Positions 1 through 9,397 of a stretch of 64,000 nucleotides of DNA are shown piece by piece. This stretch comes from Glaciecola sp. UBA983. GTDB taxonomy: Bacteria; Pseudomonadota; Gammaproteobacteria; Enterobacterales; Alteromonadaceae. The stretch's first letter is position 1; each line of letters opens with the position of its first letter. The position numbers were made by a program, and so were the translations under genes. A model generated the notes under the pieces. The model ran no database searches and was not told the origin of the DNA. It was given only the letters and a program-made list of their open reading frames with translations. The stretch spans positions 1 to 64,000 of the forward strand of contig DBBN01000074.1 in the NCBI GenBank assembly GCA_002292215.1. Reading direction: 5' to 3'.

Positions 1-331
1 GTTTGACGATAGCGATGGAAAAAAAAGTGCCAATCACAACACACCACCAAGGTGCCAACGGCGGTAAACAAATACCCAATAACAGCGCAGTCAAAACAGC
101 AGAATAATCACGTATACCCCGCGAGACGTTTTTTTTACGAAGCTCTAAAATAGTGGCTTCAGTGACGACAGCAGTGAGCATCGCTAAGGTAATTTGAATG
201 ATGGTGCCCCAACCAAAAAACCAAGTTTGTGCTATCACTCCTGGGATACAAGCATAACAAACCATTCGCATGACTTGACCCGTATCACGACGGACACGGT
301 TATGAGGTGAACTTGATAACGAAAACTGCAT
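1..331 (-). CDS. rsxD: Electron transport complex subunit RsxD/RnfD (partial, C-terminus beyond window)
   Basis: Reading the minus strand from an ATG at 331 gives a protein beginning [20 protein letters not shown], followed by hydrophobic segments that include [20 protein letters not shown], a stretch typical of RsxD/RnfD. This is the FMN-carrying membrane subunit of the Rnf/Rsx complex, which couples electron transfer to ion flux or keeps SoxR reduced. Only about 110 N-terminal residues lie in the window. The start is 4 bases after the rsxC stop, so it is co-transcribed with rsxABC. The FMN-attachment threonine is not in the visible part. Confidence 0.9.
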   Translation of the reverse strand, partial: MQFSLSSSPHNRVRRDTGQVMRMVCYACIPGVIAQTWFFGWGTIIQITLAMLTAVVTEATILELRKKNVSRGIRDYSAVLTALLLGICLPPLAPWWCVVIGTFFSIAIVK

Positions 332-335
332 GAAA

Positions 336-1940
336 TTATTTATCCGAATCACTAGGTGAGTTGTTTTGCGCAGCAGCGCGCTTAGCTTTCGCGCGAGCTA
401 GTGCTGCAGCAATTTTATCCTTGGCGTCATTGCCTTTATTATCCATGGTCTTTTTGCGTGCCTCAGCAGCTAGACGATGTTTTTCTTCACGGGCTTGTTT
501 GTCGGCTAATAGTCGAGCTTGGCGCGTCTCAAACCGTTCCCGTGCTTTTTCAGATTTTTCTTTTTCTAGGGCAATATGCTTTATATCGGCTTTAGCTTTA
601 CGGTAATAGTGCACCAACGGAATTTCGGAAGGACACACATAGGCACACGCACCGCATTCAATACACGCATCGAGATTATAAGCTTGGGCTTTGTCGTATT
701 CTTTGGCTTTACTATGCCAAAATAACTGTTGTGGTAATAAACCAGCTGGACACGCTTCAGCACACAAACCACAGCGAATACAAGCGCGTTCATCTTCAAT
801 GTCAGGGAGTTCTTGTTTGTCTGGGACCAACAAGCAATTAGTAATTTTAACCACAGGAACCGTATCGTTCACTACAGTAAACCCCATCATAGGTCCGCCC
901 ATAATGACTTTTTTTACCAACTGTTTACTCGGGTCATAATGAGCTATATCGAGTAAATGACTAATGGGTGTGCCGAGTAATGCCCACACATTTTGCGGCT
1001 GAGCCAAAGCTTGACCGGTCAGTGTCACGACACGTTGAACCAACGCTTTACCGTGTAAAACGGCATCAGCAATTGCAAAACAAGTACCTACGTTGTACAT
1101 CAAACAGCCAATATCAATCGGTAAACCATCATGCGGGACTTCTTCACCCGTGAGTATTTGGATCAGTTGCTTTTCGCCACCGGATGGATATTTAGTGGGA
1201 ACACTCGTAATGGTAATACCATTGTCTTCTAAACAGGCGGTTTTCAGTGCATCCAGTGCTTGGGGCTTATTGTCTTCGACTGCAATAATGATCTGTTTGG
1301 GTTTTACGATATGGCGTAAAATATCAATCCCTTGTTTAATTTGCCACGCATGTTCGCGCATGATGCGATCGTCGCTGCTAATGTATGGCTCACACTCAAC
1401 CCCATTGATGATTAAACATTCAACGGGTTTTTGTGGATTACTTTTTAGATGTGTTGGAAATCCAGCTCCGCCCAGACCGGTTATGCCAGCTTGGCAAATG
1501 CGCTCGAGCAGCACAACCTGCTCGACCTTGGTGTAGTCGGTTAGTAGTGGCATTAATTGCCATTGTGCTTGGCCATCAGGCTCAAGGGTAATGGTCATTT
1601 CAGGAATACCTGAAGGATGCGCACTCGGGTGCTGAGTGATAGCTTTAATGATACCGGAGGTCGATGCATGCACTGGCACGGCAAATGGATTACTTGATTG
1701 CGTTAACGCCTCTCCCTTAGCGACATGCTGATCGACAACAACACAGATGTTACCTTGGGTACCAATATGCTGTTTAATGGGGATATACAAGACAGATGGT
1801 TCTTGAATCGTATTGATTGGAGTCGTGTTGGATAACGATTTTTGTTGTGGTGGGTGAACGCCACCAGAAAAATCAAATAGTCTACCTTGGTTTAATTGGG
1901 CGACAACGTGCTCAGCATCAATCATATATTTATTAACCAT
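336..1940 (-). CDS. rsxC: Electron transport complex subunit RsxC/RnfC
   Basis: Peripheral NADH-binding and iron-sulfur subunit of the Rsx/Rnf complex. The protein of about 534 residues has the glycine-rich [13 protein letters not shown] stretch near residue 155 and two 4Fe-4S motifs, [12 protein letters not shown] (about 388-399) and [12 protein letters not shown] (about 427-438). A Lys/Ala/Glu-rich, probably helical tail of about 97 residues follows; E. coli RsxC (740 residues) has a much longer repeat-rich tail. The preferred start is the ATG at 1940, whose first base is the last base of the rsxB stop (TGATG). A GTG just before it (1943) is also possible. The tight overlap implies translational coupling within rsxABCD. 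Confidence 0.95.
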   Translation of the reverse strand: MVNKYMIDAEHVVAQLNQGRLFDFSGGVHPPQQKSLSNTTPINTIQEPSVLYIPIKQHIGTQGNICVVVDQHVAKGEALTQSSNPFAVPVHASTSGIIKAITQHPSAHPSGIPEMTITLEPDGQAQWQLMPLLTDYTKVEQVVLLERICQAGITGLGGAGFPTHLKSNPQKPVECLIINGVECEPYISSDDRIMREHAWQIKQGIDILRHIVKPKQIIIAVEDNKPQALDALKTACLEDNGITITSVPTKYPSGGEKQLIQILTGEEVPHDGLPIDIGCLMYNVGTCFAIADAVLHGKALVQRVVTLTGQALAQPQNVWALLGTPISHLLDIAHYDPSKQLVKKVIMGGPMMGFTVVNDTVPVVKITNCLLVPDKQELPDIEDERACIRCGLCAEACPAGLLPQQLFWHSKAKEYDKAQAYNLDACIECGACAYVCPSEIPLVHYYRKAKADIKHIALEKEKSEKARERFETRQARLLADKQAREEKHRLAAEARKKTMDNKGNDAKDKIAAALARAKAKRAAAQNNSPSDSDK

Positions 1941-2506
1941 CACAGTACCTGTTTGATTGGGATGTCACCGACCCCTTTTCCTAATTCCCACTGCCAAGTT
2001 TGTGGTGTCGGTTTTACTGGCACCATATCAATGCAATCAACGGGGCAGGGCGCGACACAGAGATCACAGCCGGTACATTCATCGATAATCACCGTATGCA
2101 TTTGTTTTGATGCACCAATAATTGCATCGACAGGGCAGGCTTGGATACACTTAGTACAGCCAATGCATTCAGCTTCACGGATATAGGCAACTTTTTTGAC
2201 ATCCTCAACACCGTGATCGCCATCTAATGGTTTGGGTTCAACCCCCATTAAATCGGCTAGTTTTTTAATCGTTGCATCGCCACCTGGGGGACATTTATTA
2301 ATTTCGTCGCCGTTTGCAATCGCTTGAGCATAAGGTTTACAACCTGGGTAACCACATTGACCACATTGAGTTTGAGGCAGTAGCGCATCGATTTGTTCGA
2401 CGAGCGGGTCGGCTTCAACCTTAAATTTAATCGCGGAATACCCCAAAATCGCACCGAATATGAGCGCCAAGGTACCAATAATAAGTAGAGCTGTAAGTAA
2501 GGTCAT
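1940..2506 (-). CDS. rsxB: Electron transport complex subunit RsxB/RnfB
   Basis: Ferredoxin-like subunit of the Rsx/Rnf complex, 188 residues. It has an N-terminal membrane anchor (about 1-26), a 4Fe-4S domain with CGQCGYPGC (about 48-56) and a distal Cys near 72, and two ferredoxin motifs, [12 protein letters not shown] (114-125) and [12 protein letters not shown] (144-155). Length and domain order match the family. Its start abuts the rsxA stop and its stop overlaps the rsxC start, so it sits inside one operon. It is expected to pass electrons between RsxC and the membrane flavoproteins. Confidence 0.96.
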   Translation of the reverse strand: MTLLTALLIIGTLALIFGAILGYSAIKFKVEADPLVEQIDALLPQTQCGQCGYPGCKPYAQAIANGDEINKCPPGGDATIKKLADLMGVEPKPLDGDHGVEDVKKVAYIREAECIGCTKCIQACPVDAIIGASKQMHTVIIDECTGCDLCVAPCPVDCIDMVPVKPTPQTWQWELGKGVGDIPIKQVL

Positions 2507-3090
2507 TAGAGTTTTACCAAGCCAGTAAAGCCCATGAAGGCTAATGACATTAAACCTGCAGTGATCATCGCAATGGACGCGCCTTTAAATGGCGAAGGTA
2601 CATCTGCTGCGGCAAGACGTTCACGCATGGCTGAAAATAAAATCAATACTAAGGAAAACCCAACCGCAGCGCCAAAGCCATATATAGCCGACTCCATTAA
2701 AGAATGTTGCTCTTTTATATTTAATAAAGCCACACCAAGTACTGCACAGTTAGTCGTAATCAACGGCAAGAATATGCCGAGTAAACGGTATAGAGTAGGG
2801 CTGGTCTTTTGCACAACCATTTCTGTAAACTGCACAACAACCGCAATAACTAAAATAAAGCTTAAAGTGCGTAAATATTCTAATCCGAATGCGGCTAGTA
2901 AATAGGTCTCTATAAGATAGCTGCATACCGAGGCTAGCGTAAGTACAAAGGTCGTGGCCATTGACATGCCGATAGCCGTTTCTAATTTGCCTGACACTCC
3001 CATAAAAGGGCATAGACCAAGAAATTGAACTAGCACGAAATTGTTCACCAGTACGGTACTTATCAACAATAGGATAAATTCAGTAAGCAT
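2506..3090 (-). CDS. rsxA: Electron transport complex subunit RsxA/RnfA
   Basis: Integral membrane subunit of the Rsx/Rnf complex, 194 residues with about six hydrophobic helices. The N-terminal stretch [20 protein letters not shown] and the later [20 protein letters not shown] are hallmarks of RsxA/NqrE-like proteins; each carries a conserved Cys associated with an intramembrane iron-sulfur site in related complexes. It is the first gene of the minus-strand operon rsxA-B-C-D. I see no strong Shine-Dalgarno before the ATG. The nearest upstream feature is an AT-rich inverted repeat at 3132-3147, then the tRNA-Asn pair on the same strand. Confidence 0.96.
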   Translation of the reverse strand: MLTEFILLLISTVLVNNFVLVQFLGLCPFMGVSGKLETAIGMSMATTFVLTLASVCSYLIETYLLAAFGLEYLRTLSFILVIAVVVQFTEMVVQKTSPTLYRLLGIFLPLITTNCAVLGVALLNIKEQHSLMESAIYGFGAAVGFSLVLILFSAMRERLAAADVPSPFKGASIAMITAGLMSLAFMGFTGLVKL

Positions 3091-3131
3091 AATTATTGGG
3101 TATCATTCATGAAAATGTGTTAAGAAAAATA

Positions 3132-3147
3132 ATGTTGTAAACAACAT
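3132..3147. repeat. Short inverted repeat upstream of rsxA
   Basis: ATGTTGT and ACAACAT are separated by two bases. On the minus strand TATTTTT follows, so it could be a weak terminator for the tRNA-Asn transcript, or an operator before rsxA. The AT-rich stem and tiny loop make either reading uncertain. Confidence 0.35.
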
Positions 3148-3258
3148 AAGCATTATCTGATGAAATGGCTTAAGAAACAATGGATAAAGTATGATTAGAG
3201 GGTGAAACTAGGATATTAATAAGATTAGGTGTAAAGTTTATGCGTGAGCCAATGAAGA

Positions 3259-3335
3259 TGGCTCCCCCTCCCCGACTCGAACGGGGGACCTGCGGATTAA
3301 CAGTCCGTCGCTCTAACCAGCTGAGCTAAGGGGGA
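3259..3335 (-). tRNA. tRNA-Asn (anticodon GTT), copy 2
   Basis: The minus strand folds as a 77-base tRNA with encoded CCA. The acceptor stem is TCCCCCT/AGGGGGA, the anticodon loop is ACTGTTAATCC with anticodon GTT, and the T loop is GTTCGAGTC with a CCCC/GGGG-type stem. It is identical in sequence to the neighbouring copy, from which it is separated by 26 bases. It is the promoter-distal member of the pair. Confidence 0.97.
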
Positions 3336-3361
3336 AACGCATACATTACACTCGTTGAACC

Positions 3362-3438
3362 TGGCTCCCCCTCCCCGACTCGAACGGGGGACCTGCGGAT
3401 TAACAGTCCGTCGCTCTAACCAGCTGAGCTAAGGGGGA
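3362..3438 (-). tRNA. tRNA-Asn (anticodon GTT), copy 1
   Basis: Same 77-base cloverleaf and GTT anticodon as the copy at 3259, with CCA encoded. It lies first after a near-consensus promoter at 3462-3490, so the two tRNAs are most simply read as one tandem transcript. Confidence 0.97.
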
Positions 3439-3461
3439 AGCGAAGATTTCAACGAGCGCGA

Positions 3462-3490
3462 ATATTAAATATCGCGAGCGATTCTGTCAA
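3462..3490 (-). promoter_or_regulatory. Promoter of the tRNA-Asn pair
   Basis: On the minus strand TTGACA (3490-3485) and TAATAT (3467-3462) are separated by exactly 17 bases. The bases after the -10 are GC-rich (TCGCGCTCG), a discriminator type associated with stringent control of stable RNA genes. Transcription should start about 15-20 bases before the tRNA 5' end at 3438. Confidence 0.85.
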
Positions 3491-3575
3491 CTAAAAACAT
3501 TAATTATTTTCACTTTCCTTTTTATTCCTAAAAAGAATATAGATAGCTCGATTGGTGATTAAAAACTCTTATATA

Positions 3576-3595
3576 CTGTTCAAAAGTACAGTTTT
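3576..3595. promoter_or_regulatory. Candidate LexA (SOS) box
   Basis: TACTGT-TCAAAAGT-ACAGTT fits the gammaproteobacterial LexA pattern CTGT-N8-ACAG. It overlaps a TATACT hexamer that could be a plus-strand -10, though I found no well-spaced -35. The next plus-strand genes are the MATE exporter (544 bases away) and uvrB; uvrB is a classical LexA target in E. coli. Confidence 0.55.
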
Positions 3596-3674
3596 TAATG
3601 TGAGCCCTTAATAAAATAGGCGCTTATGGGTTTGCGTTTACTAACTTTAAATTTGAATAAAAGGAGTCAATACT

Positions 3675-3740
3675 TTGTCATATAAGGTTTTTTTTACTTA
3701 TCCACCAAAACTGTGGATAAGTATGTGCATGACTTTGTAA
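3675..3740 (+). CDS. Possible 21-residue peptide ORF downstream of the LexA-type box
   Basis: A TTG codon preceded by AAAGGAG at 8 bases opens a 21-codon frame reading (M)SYKVFFTYPPKLWISMCMTL before TAA. No family is recognised. The good Shine-Dalgarno spacing is the only support. The frame overlaps the inverted DnaA-type boxes, so its sequence may be constrained for other reasons. It may well not be a gene. Confidence 0.15.
   Translation: MSYKVFFTYPPKLWISMCMTL
3696..3722. promoter_or_regulatory. Inverted pair of DnaA-type boxes
   Basis: TTATCCACC (3698-3706) faces TGTGGATAA (3712-3720); the second is a perfect DnaA box TTATCCACA on the minus strand. The surrounding bases extend this to ACTTATCCAC/GTGGATAAGT around a 7-base spacer, so it can also form a hairpin. 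Confidence 0.5.
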
Positions 3741-3799
3741 ATGGTGATTAATGAACCAAATAAGCAGGTCAATAGGGTTTTGCAAAAATATTACTATTG

Positions 3800-3840
3800 A
3801 CAGTAAAAAGTATTTATATTTCAGATGTTTACTGTTTTTT
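3800..3840 (+). terminator. Weak terminator-like inverted repeat
   Basis: ACAGTAAA (3800-3807) and TTTACTGT (3828-3835) form an 8 bp stem with a 20-base loop, followed by TTTTT on the plus strand. The stem is AT-rich, so termination strength would be low. Confidence 0.25.
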
Positions 3841-3901
3841 AAGATAGTGTTTTACTCTTTGATGTTGTTTTTTAAGCGTAATTTTATTTTGAACCAAGAG
3901 A

Positions 3902-3910
3902 TGTGTATAA
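3902..3910 (-). promoter_or_regulatory. Single DnaA-type box
   Basis: TGTGTATAA on the plus strand is TTATACACA on the minus strand, which fits the consensus TTWTNCACA. It lies about 190 bases from the inverted pair. Confidence 0.35.
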
Positions 3911-4119
3911 CGTTACTAAAATGATTGCATCTGTTTAATTTGAACGCTTTTTAGTCAAAAAATTGACGCTGATGTAAAAAAAATAGAGACACCTACTAAA
4001 GCGAGCCATCCCTTTGCATACAATTACTACAAAAAGGATGAGGGGATTAACTCCGCGAATAAAACAAATCATGATATCCTGCTACTTGAAACGACAAAAA
4101 TGGCAATGACTAAGTAAAA

Positions 4120-5487
4120 ATGACTCAATCCACGACCCCCGCAAATCGTATGCTCGAAGGAAATATAAAAAAAACATTAATGGATATGACCATCCCTATG
4201 ATTTTTGGCATGATCATGTTAATGACATTTGGTTTAGTCGATACGTTTTTTGTTAGTCTATTAGGTACACAAGAACTAGCAGCAATCAGTTTTACGTTTC
4301 CAGTGACGTTTACGGTTATTAGTTTAAATATTGGACTCGGCATTGGGACTTCAGCTGTTATCGGCAGGCTTTTAGGAGCCAATGAACATGTCAAAGCGCG
4401 TTTAGTAGCAACGACAGCATTAATGACTGTCGTCTTTTTAGTCGGTATTTTATCCATTGTTGGTATCAATACCATTGATCCTATCTTTACGTTACTTGGT
4501 GCAAGCCCTGAATTATTAGTCCACATCACAGATTACATGAGTGTGTGGTATGTAGCAGGTATATTTTTAGCGTTGCCAATGGTTGGCAATAGCGTTTTAC
4601 GCGCAGCTGGAGACACCAAAACACCGAGTTTAATCATGGCTGCCGGTGGCGCAATTAATGTCGCATTGGATCCTCTATTAATATTTGGCTATGGTCCTAT
4701 GCCCGGGTTAGGTATACAAGGTGCAGCTATCGCGACTGCGATTGCATGGGGCGTCGGCGTCATTTGGATTATTGTCCTGCTTATTAAGCGTGAGTTAATG
4801 ACTCCACGTTTATTGACTATGAGCGAATTTACCCAAAACGTACAAGGTATATTCAAAATTGGTTTACCTGCAGCCGGAGCGAATATGCTCACGCCAATGG
4901 CGGCGGGTGTAGTCACTGCTATTGTTGCCGGTTATGGTGATGCTGCCGTTGCTGCATGGGGGGTCGGTGGACGTCTAGAATCAATAGCCTGTATTGTACT
5001 GCTCGCCCTCTCAATGACGTTACCACCTTTAATATCACAAAATATGGGCGCGAATAATATCGCTCGTGTCAATGCCGCTTATAAACTTGCGATAACTTTT
5101 GTGCTTGGATTTCAGCTGTTAGTGTTCGGGTTAATGTATCTAACATCAGATTACATTGCACAGGTGTTTGCTAAAGAAGCCAATGTTGCGACATTAATTG
5201 CACTATTTTTAATGATTGTCCCATTAGGCTATGGCGTTCAAGGCGTAGTCGTTCTCACGAATTCGGCATTCAATGCGCTGCACCAACCCATGGCTGCATT
5301 AACCTTAAATACATTGCGATTATTTTTATTTTTTGTGCCTTTTTGTTACTTGGGCAGTATATGGTATGGGTTGATTGGATTATTCAGTGGTGCGGTGTTG
5401 GCAAATTTTGTTATGGCCGGTATTTCTTTCTTTTGGTTCCGTCGACAAATTCACACCCTTACCGATTCATCTACTATTGGCGATTAA
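4120..5487 (+). CDS. MATE-family efflux transporter
   Basis: Inner-membrane protein of 455 residues with about 12 hydrophobic helices arranged as two similar halves, as in the multidrug and toxin extrusion family. These exporters swap Na+ or H+ for cationic drugs or metabolites. Family-like stretches include [20 protein letters not shown] near residues 23-42, and [20 protein letters not shown] with an A-rich helix after it. The stop lies 7 bases before the likely uvrB start, so the two genes may share a transcript. Substrate cannot be inferred. No strong Shine-Dalgarno is seen before the ATG. Confidence 0.92.
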   Translation: MTQSTTPANRMLEGNIKKTLMDMTIPMIFGMIMLMTFGLVDTFFVSLLGTQELAAISFTFPVTFTVISLNIGLGIGTSAVIGRLLGANEHVKARLVATTALMTVVFLVGILSIVGINTIDPIFTLLGASPELLVHITDYMSVWYVAGIFLALPMVGNSVLRAAGDTKTPSLIMAAGGAINVALDPLLIFGYGPMPGLGIQGAAIATAIAWGVGVIWIIVLLIKRELMTPRLLTMSEFTQNVQGIFKIGLPAAGANMLTPMAAGVVTAIVAGYGDAAVAAWGVGGRLESIACIVLLALSMTLPPLISQNMGANNIARVNAAYKLAITFVLGFQLLVFGLMYLTSDYIAQVFAKEANVATLIALFLMIVPLGYGVQGVVVLTNSAFNALHQPMAALTLNTLRLFLFFVPFCYLGSIWYGLIGLFSGAVLANFVMAGISFFWFRRQIHTLTDSSTIGD

Positions 5488-5494
5488 AGCAGTT

Positions 5495-7513
5495 ATGACA
5501 AAAATGTTCGAGTTACAATCTAAGTATTCACCTGCAGGGGACCAACCCAAAGCCATTGCAAGTTTAGTAGAAGGGATTAATGACGGTTTAGCCTGTCAAA
5601 CATTACTTGGGGTAACTGGGTCAGGTAAAACCTTTACGATGGCGAATGTCATAAATAGTGTGCAGCGTCCGACGTTGATCATGGCACATAACAAAACCTT
5701 AGCCGCACAGTTATACGGAGAGATGAAAGAATTTTTCCCAAACAATGCGGTTGAATATTTCGTGTCATATTACGATTATTATCAGCCTGAAGCTTATGTA
5801 CCAAGCACTGATACCTTTATAGAAAAAGATTCCTCAATTAATGACCACATAGAACAGATGCGTCTGTCTGCTACTAAAGCGTTGATGGAACGTCGCGACG
5901 TTATTATAATTGCCAGTGTTTCAGCCATATATGGTTTGGGAGATCCGGAATCTTATATGAAAATGCTGTTACATTTTCGCCAAGGCGATACGATGGACCA
6001 ACGTGATATTTTACGCCGTCTAGCCGAATTACAATATAAGCGTAATGATGTTGCCTTTGAAAGAGGGACCTTCCGCGTGCGCGGGGATGTGATTGATATT
6101 TTTCCTGCCGATAGTGAAAAACAAGCTGTACGGGTAGAATTGTTCGATGAAGAAATTGATCAAATAAGCTTATTTGATCCTCTTACGGGCGCAGTCGATA
6201 AAAAAGTTGCGCGTGCAACCGTATTTCCAAAAACGCATTATGTTACTCCGCGTGAAAAAATCGTTGAAGCGATTGAACGGATCAAGACCGAACTCACCTC
6301 TCGCAAAGCACAGCTGCTGGGAGCGAATAAACTCATAGAAGAGCAACGTATTTCCCAGCGCACCCAATTTGATATAGAAATGATGCTTGAACTTGGGTAT
6401 TGCTCCGGGATTGAAAACTATTCGCGTTATTTATCTGGTCGAGCGCCGGGTGAGCCGCCTCCCACGTTAATTGATTATTTCCCAAAAGATGGGCTGTTAA
6501 TGATAGATGAATCGCATGTCACGGTGTCACAAATTGGTGCTATGTACAAAGGCGATCGGTCACGCAAAGAAACCTTAGTCGAATATGGTTTTCGCTTGCC
6601 TTCAGCTTTAGACAATCGACCGTTAAAATTTGATGAATTTGAACATATTGCACCGCAAACGATCTACGTATCTGCAACACCTGCAAAATACGAACTAGAA
6701 CGCTGTGATGGTGATGTAGTTGAGCAATTAGTGCGGCCTACGGGGTTACTCGATCCACAAATTGAAATCAGGCCTGTAGGAACACAAGTTGATGATGTTC
6801 TTTCGGAAATTCATAAACGTGTCGCTCTAAATGAACGTGTTTTGATTACGACTTTGACTAAACGCATGGCGGAGGATTTATCCGAATACCTCAATGAAAA
6901 TGGGGTTAAAGTTCGTTATATTCACTCTGACATTGATACGGTTGAACGGATTGAAATTATCCGTGATTTACGTATTGGTATTTTTGACGTGATTGTCGGT
7001 ATTAACCTGTTGCGTGAAGGGTTGGATATGCCAGAAGTATCTTTAGTTGCTATTTTAGATGCAGATAAAGAAGGTTTTTTGCGGGCAGACAAAGCTTTAA
7101 TCCAAACAATTGGGCGGGCAGCTCGTCACTTGAATGGACGAGCAATATTGTATGCTGATCGCATTACCGGATCAATGCAGCGAGCCATGGACGAAACGGA
7201 TCGTCGTCGTAATATACAAATAGCCCACAATAAAGCTAACGGCATAGTGCCTCAAGCATTGAATAAACCGATTACCGATATCATGGATATCGGCGATGAT
7301 TCGGCGCATCCTGCGTCAGGCAAAGTGCGTTTGCGTAAAATTGCTGAGAAGGAAAAAACGTACCAGAAAATGACGGCGACACAAATGATGGCCAAAGTAG
7401 CTGAGTTGGAGAAAACTATGTTTGAAGCAGCACGGGAACTGGAGTTTGAAAAGGCAGCGTCACTGCGTGATGATATTGAAACGCTCCGTCGTGAAATTGT
7501 CAAAATTTCGTAA
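5495..7513 (+). CDS. uvrB: Excinuclease ABC subunit B
   Basis: Damage-verification helicase of nucleotide excision repair; it receives DNA from UvrA and recruits UvrC. The 672 residues match the E. coli length (673). Seen: Walker [11 protein letters not shown] (39-48), the beta-hairpin stretch [12 protein letters not shown] near residue 95 that inserts between strands, IDESH of motif II, helicase motifs including QTIGRAAR, and a C-terminal UVR motif near 630-665. The ATG at 5495 gives [20 protein letters not shown], aligning with known UvrB N-termini; reading further upstream only runs into the MATE gene. It follows the MATE gene by 7 bases. I saw no LexA box directly before it. Confidence 0.98.
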   Translation: MTKMFELQSKYSPAGDQPKAIASLVEGINDGLACQTLLGVTGSGKTFTMANVINSVQRPTLIMAHNKTLAAQLYGEMKEFFPNNAVEYFVSYYDYYQPEAYVPSTDTFIEKDSSINDHIEQMRLSATKALMERRDVIIIASVSAIYGLGDPESYMKMLLHFRQGDTMDQRDILRRLAELQYKRNDVAFERGTFRVRGDVIDIFPADSEKQAVRVELFDEEIDQISLFDPLTGAVDKKVARATVFPKTHYVTPREKIVEAIERIKTELTSRKAQLLGANKLIEEQRISQRTQFDIEMMLELGYCSGIENYSRYLSGRAPGEPPPTLIDYFPKDGLLMIDESHVTVSQIGAMYKGDRSRKETLVEYGFRLPSALDNRPLKFDEFEHIAPQTIYVSATPAKYELERCDGDVVEQLVRPTGLLDPQIEIRPVGTQVDDVLSEIHKRVALNERVLITTLTKRMAEDLSEYLNENGVKVRYIHSDIDTVERIEIIRDLRIGIFDVIVGINLLREGLDMPEVSLVAILDADKEGFLRADKALIQTIGRAARHLNGRAILYADRITGSMQRAMDETDRRRNIQIAHNKANGIVPQALNKPITDIMDIGDDSAHPASGKVRLRKIAEKEKTYQKMTATQMMAKVAELEKTMFEAARELEFEKAASLRDDIETLRREIVKIS

Positions 7514-7645
7514 TTGAGTTCACTAAGCTATTCGTATAATACGGGTAGGTGATAAAGTAATAAACTTGCACACTAGGTAATCTAGACTAAGCTTTATGGT
7601 ATTGCAATTCATACCTAAACAATAGAGTTAACCTAAGGTACATTT

Positions 7646-8572
7646 ATGCTTAGTCGCTTGCAAGAATCCGATATTAAATTACTTCGGGTTTTTTATGCGG
7701 TAGCTTCGTGTAACGGATTTACAGCCGCTGAGCCAGTTTTACGGATGCAACGCCCCAATATCAGCGCAGCTATCAAAAAATTAGAAGAACGCCTCGATTT
7801 GATCTTATGTCACCACGGTCGCGGAGGCTTTCAAATTACGAAAGAAGGTGAGGTCGTTTACCAAGAAACCAAACGTATTTTTAATGCGTTTGATAACTTT
7901 GTCTTCAATCTGAAAAACCTCCATGATGATTATTCGGGTCATGTGACATTGGTCTTGATGTCAGGTTTACCTCTGTCTGTGCACTTAGGGGTCAGTAGAG
8001 CCGTCAAATCTACGATGAAAAAATTCGATGATATCCATATTAATATCCAAAATCGTTTATACAATGAAGTGGAGCATGTTGCTTTGTCGGGTGAGTGCCA
8101 CTTAGTGCTCGCAACTTATGACATGGTGAAGCCTGAATCGGTCGTTTTTCATCCTACAGGGACAACGTTTAATGGTCGTTTATATTGTGCACCGTCTCAT
8201 CCTTTAGCCAAGTATAAAGACGAGTTGCCCAGTTCTATCAATATTGAAGACTATCCTGCGATCGGTATTTCAGGTTTGTCTTCCTCAAATTATATTAATG
8301 ATAACGCTCGCATGACGATCCAAACATTTTCTGATTCATTTGATGTCTGTATGGCGGCGATCATGACGGGAGAATATGTCGGTTTACTACCCGATTATAT
8401 GGCAAAAGAACAAGGTGTGGCATTAGGATTAGTGCCAATTGGGGGAGGAGAACTATTTCCGTTTGAGCATGAGCTGTTTGTCATGAATGGAAAAAACACG
8501 CGACTCAATCCCGTATTGCGGCATTTAATCAAAGAACTGAGTCATTTTGTTTCTGAATCACAACGACGCTAA
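7646..8572 (+). CDS. LysR-family transcriptional regulator
   Basis: Regulator of 308 residues. An N-terminal winged helix-turn-helix (about 8-65) contains the family pattern with NISAAIKKLEERLDL, followed by KEGEVVYQETKRIFNAFDNF. A two-lobed substrate-binding domain occupies the rest. The target is unknown: LysR proteins usually control a divergent neighbour, but here the neighbour upstream (uvrB) is on the same strand and queC downstream is convergent. The gene stands alone with its own upstream gap of about 130 bases. Confidence 0.9.
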   Translation: MLSRLQESDIKLLRVFYAVASCNGFTAAEPVLRMQRPNISAAIKKLEERLDLILCHHGRGGFQITKEGEVVYQETKRIFNAFDNFVFNLKNLHDDYSGHVTLVLMSGLPLSVHLGVSRAVKSTMKKFDDIHINIQNRLYNEVEHVALSGECHLVLATYDMVKPESVVFHPTGTTFNGRLYCAPSHPLAKYKDELPSSINIEDYPAIGISGLSSSNYINDNARMTIQTFSDSFDVCMAAIMTGEYVGLLPDYMAKEQGVALGLVPIGGGELFPFEHELFVMNGKNTRLNPVLRHLIKELSHFVSESQRR

Positions 8573-8595
8573 TGCACAAAGTAAAATGCATTAGC
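8568..8595. terminator. Hairpin between convergent LysR gene and queC
   Basis: GCTAATGCA and TGCATTAGC form a perfect 9 bp stem around a 10-base loop. The left arm contains the LysR-gene stop codon. There is no T run on either side, so it is a weak bidirectional terminator or an mRNA 3'-end structure. Confidence 0.5.
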
Positions 8596-8606
8596 GCAAT
8601 TATTTA

Positions 8607-9293
8607 CTACTCGTAAGGGATAGGATCGACTTGTTGATTGCTGCTAAACGCTTCAAGTCGTTCAACGCAAGCACCACATTTACCACACGCTTTTTCCCGA
8701 CCGTTATAGCAGGTCCAAGTATGCGTGTAATCTAAACCTAGATCCATGCCTCGGGCCATGATATCAATTTTACTCATATCAACAAAAGGCGTACTAATAG
8801 CAACAGGTTGAAAGTTAGCGATGCGACTGACTTCATCCATTTTTTGTACAAACTCAGGTCGACAATCTGGATAAATTGCATGATCACCGCTATGCGCGCC
8901 GTAATACACCGTGTCGGCTTCAAGTGACACTGCATAGGCAATGGCAAGGGATAGTAAAATCATATTTCGGTTAGGCACGACTGTGGATTTCATATTATCA
9001 GCTTCATAATGCCCTTCAGGGATCGCTATGTCGTCAGTTAATGATGAGCCGCCTAACAATGAATTAATCGCGCTGATATCAACAACCTTATGCTCGATAC
9101 CTAATTCAGCACACACATGCTTTGCATATTCGACTTCTTTGACATGTTTTTGGCCATAATTAAACGTCAATGCGGCAATATCTGAACGCGCTAAACCTGA
9201 AGCCAAAATATGATGCAATAAGGTGAAAGAATCCATTCCACCGGAATAAATGAGTACTGCTTTTTTCTTAATTGAAGGGATTGTCATCGTCAT
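8607..9293 (-). CDS. queC: 7-cyano-7-deazaguanine (preQ0) synthase QueC
   Basis: Converts 7-carboxy-7-deazaguanine, ammonia and ATP to preQ0 in the queuosine pathway; cytoplasmic. The 228 residues show the PP-loop SGGMDS (17-22) and four C-terminal zinc cysteines (about 195, 203, 206, 209) in [19 protein letters not shown]. Length matches E. coli QueC (231). It is divergent from queE, which makes its substrate, so the roughly 100 bases between them should carry both promoters. Confidence 0.97.
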   Translation of the reverse strand: MTMTIPSIKKKAVLIYSGGMDSFTLLHHILASGLARSDIAALTFNYGQKHVKEVEYAKHVCAELGIEHKVVDISAINSLLGGSSLTDDIAIPEGHYEADNMKSTVVPNRNMILLSLAIAYAVSLEADTVYYGAHSGDHAIYPDCRPEFVQKMDEVSRIANFQPVAISTPFVDMSKIDIMARGMDLGLDYTHTWTCYNGREKACGKCGACVERLEAFSSNQQVDPIPYE

Positions 9294-9397
9294 AAATCGC
9301 CATGTGTAGTGAATGATTTTTTTATGCCGCTATTTTAATGTATTATGCTCACTTCTCCAATGCTAGTGTTACGTTTTCTACTATTTAAGGGTCTACT

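Larger units (their letters stand above)
3439..4119. other. Gene-free AT-rich interval of about 680 bases
   Basis: No convincing protein gene is present. From left to right it holds the tRNA promoter (3462-3490), a LexA-type palindrome (3576-3595), a possible 21-codon frame starting at a TTG (3675-3740), an inverted pair of DnaA-type boxes (3696-3722), an inverted repeat followed by T residues (3800-3840), and a single DnaA-type box (3902-3910). The last 200 bases before the MATE gene show no obvious promoter. Confidence 0.6.

Noticed and set aside
3439-4119. Chromosomal replication origin
   Set aside because: Only three DnaA-type boxes, and no dnaA, dnaN, gidA/mnmG or parAB neighbours.
5375-5494. 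In-frame N-terminal extension of UvrB starting inside the MATE gene
   Set aside because: The extra 40 residues are the MATE coding sequence in another frame, and known UvrB proteins start as at 5495.
9294-9397. preQ1 riboswitch between queC and queE
   Set aside because: The 104-base divergent gap shows no compact stem plus A-rich tail of the preQ1 type before either gene.
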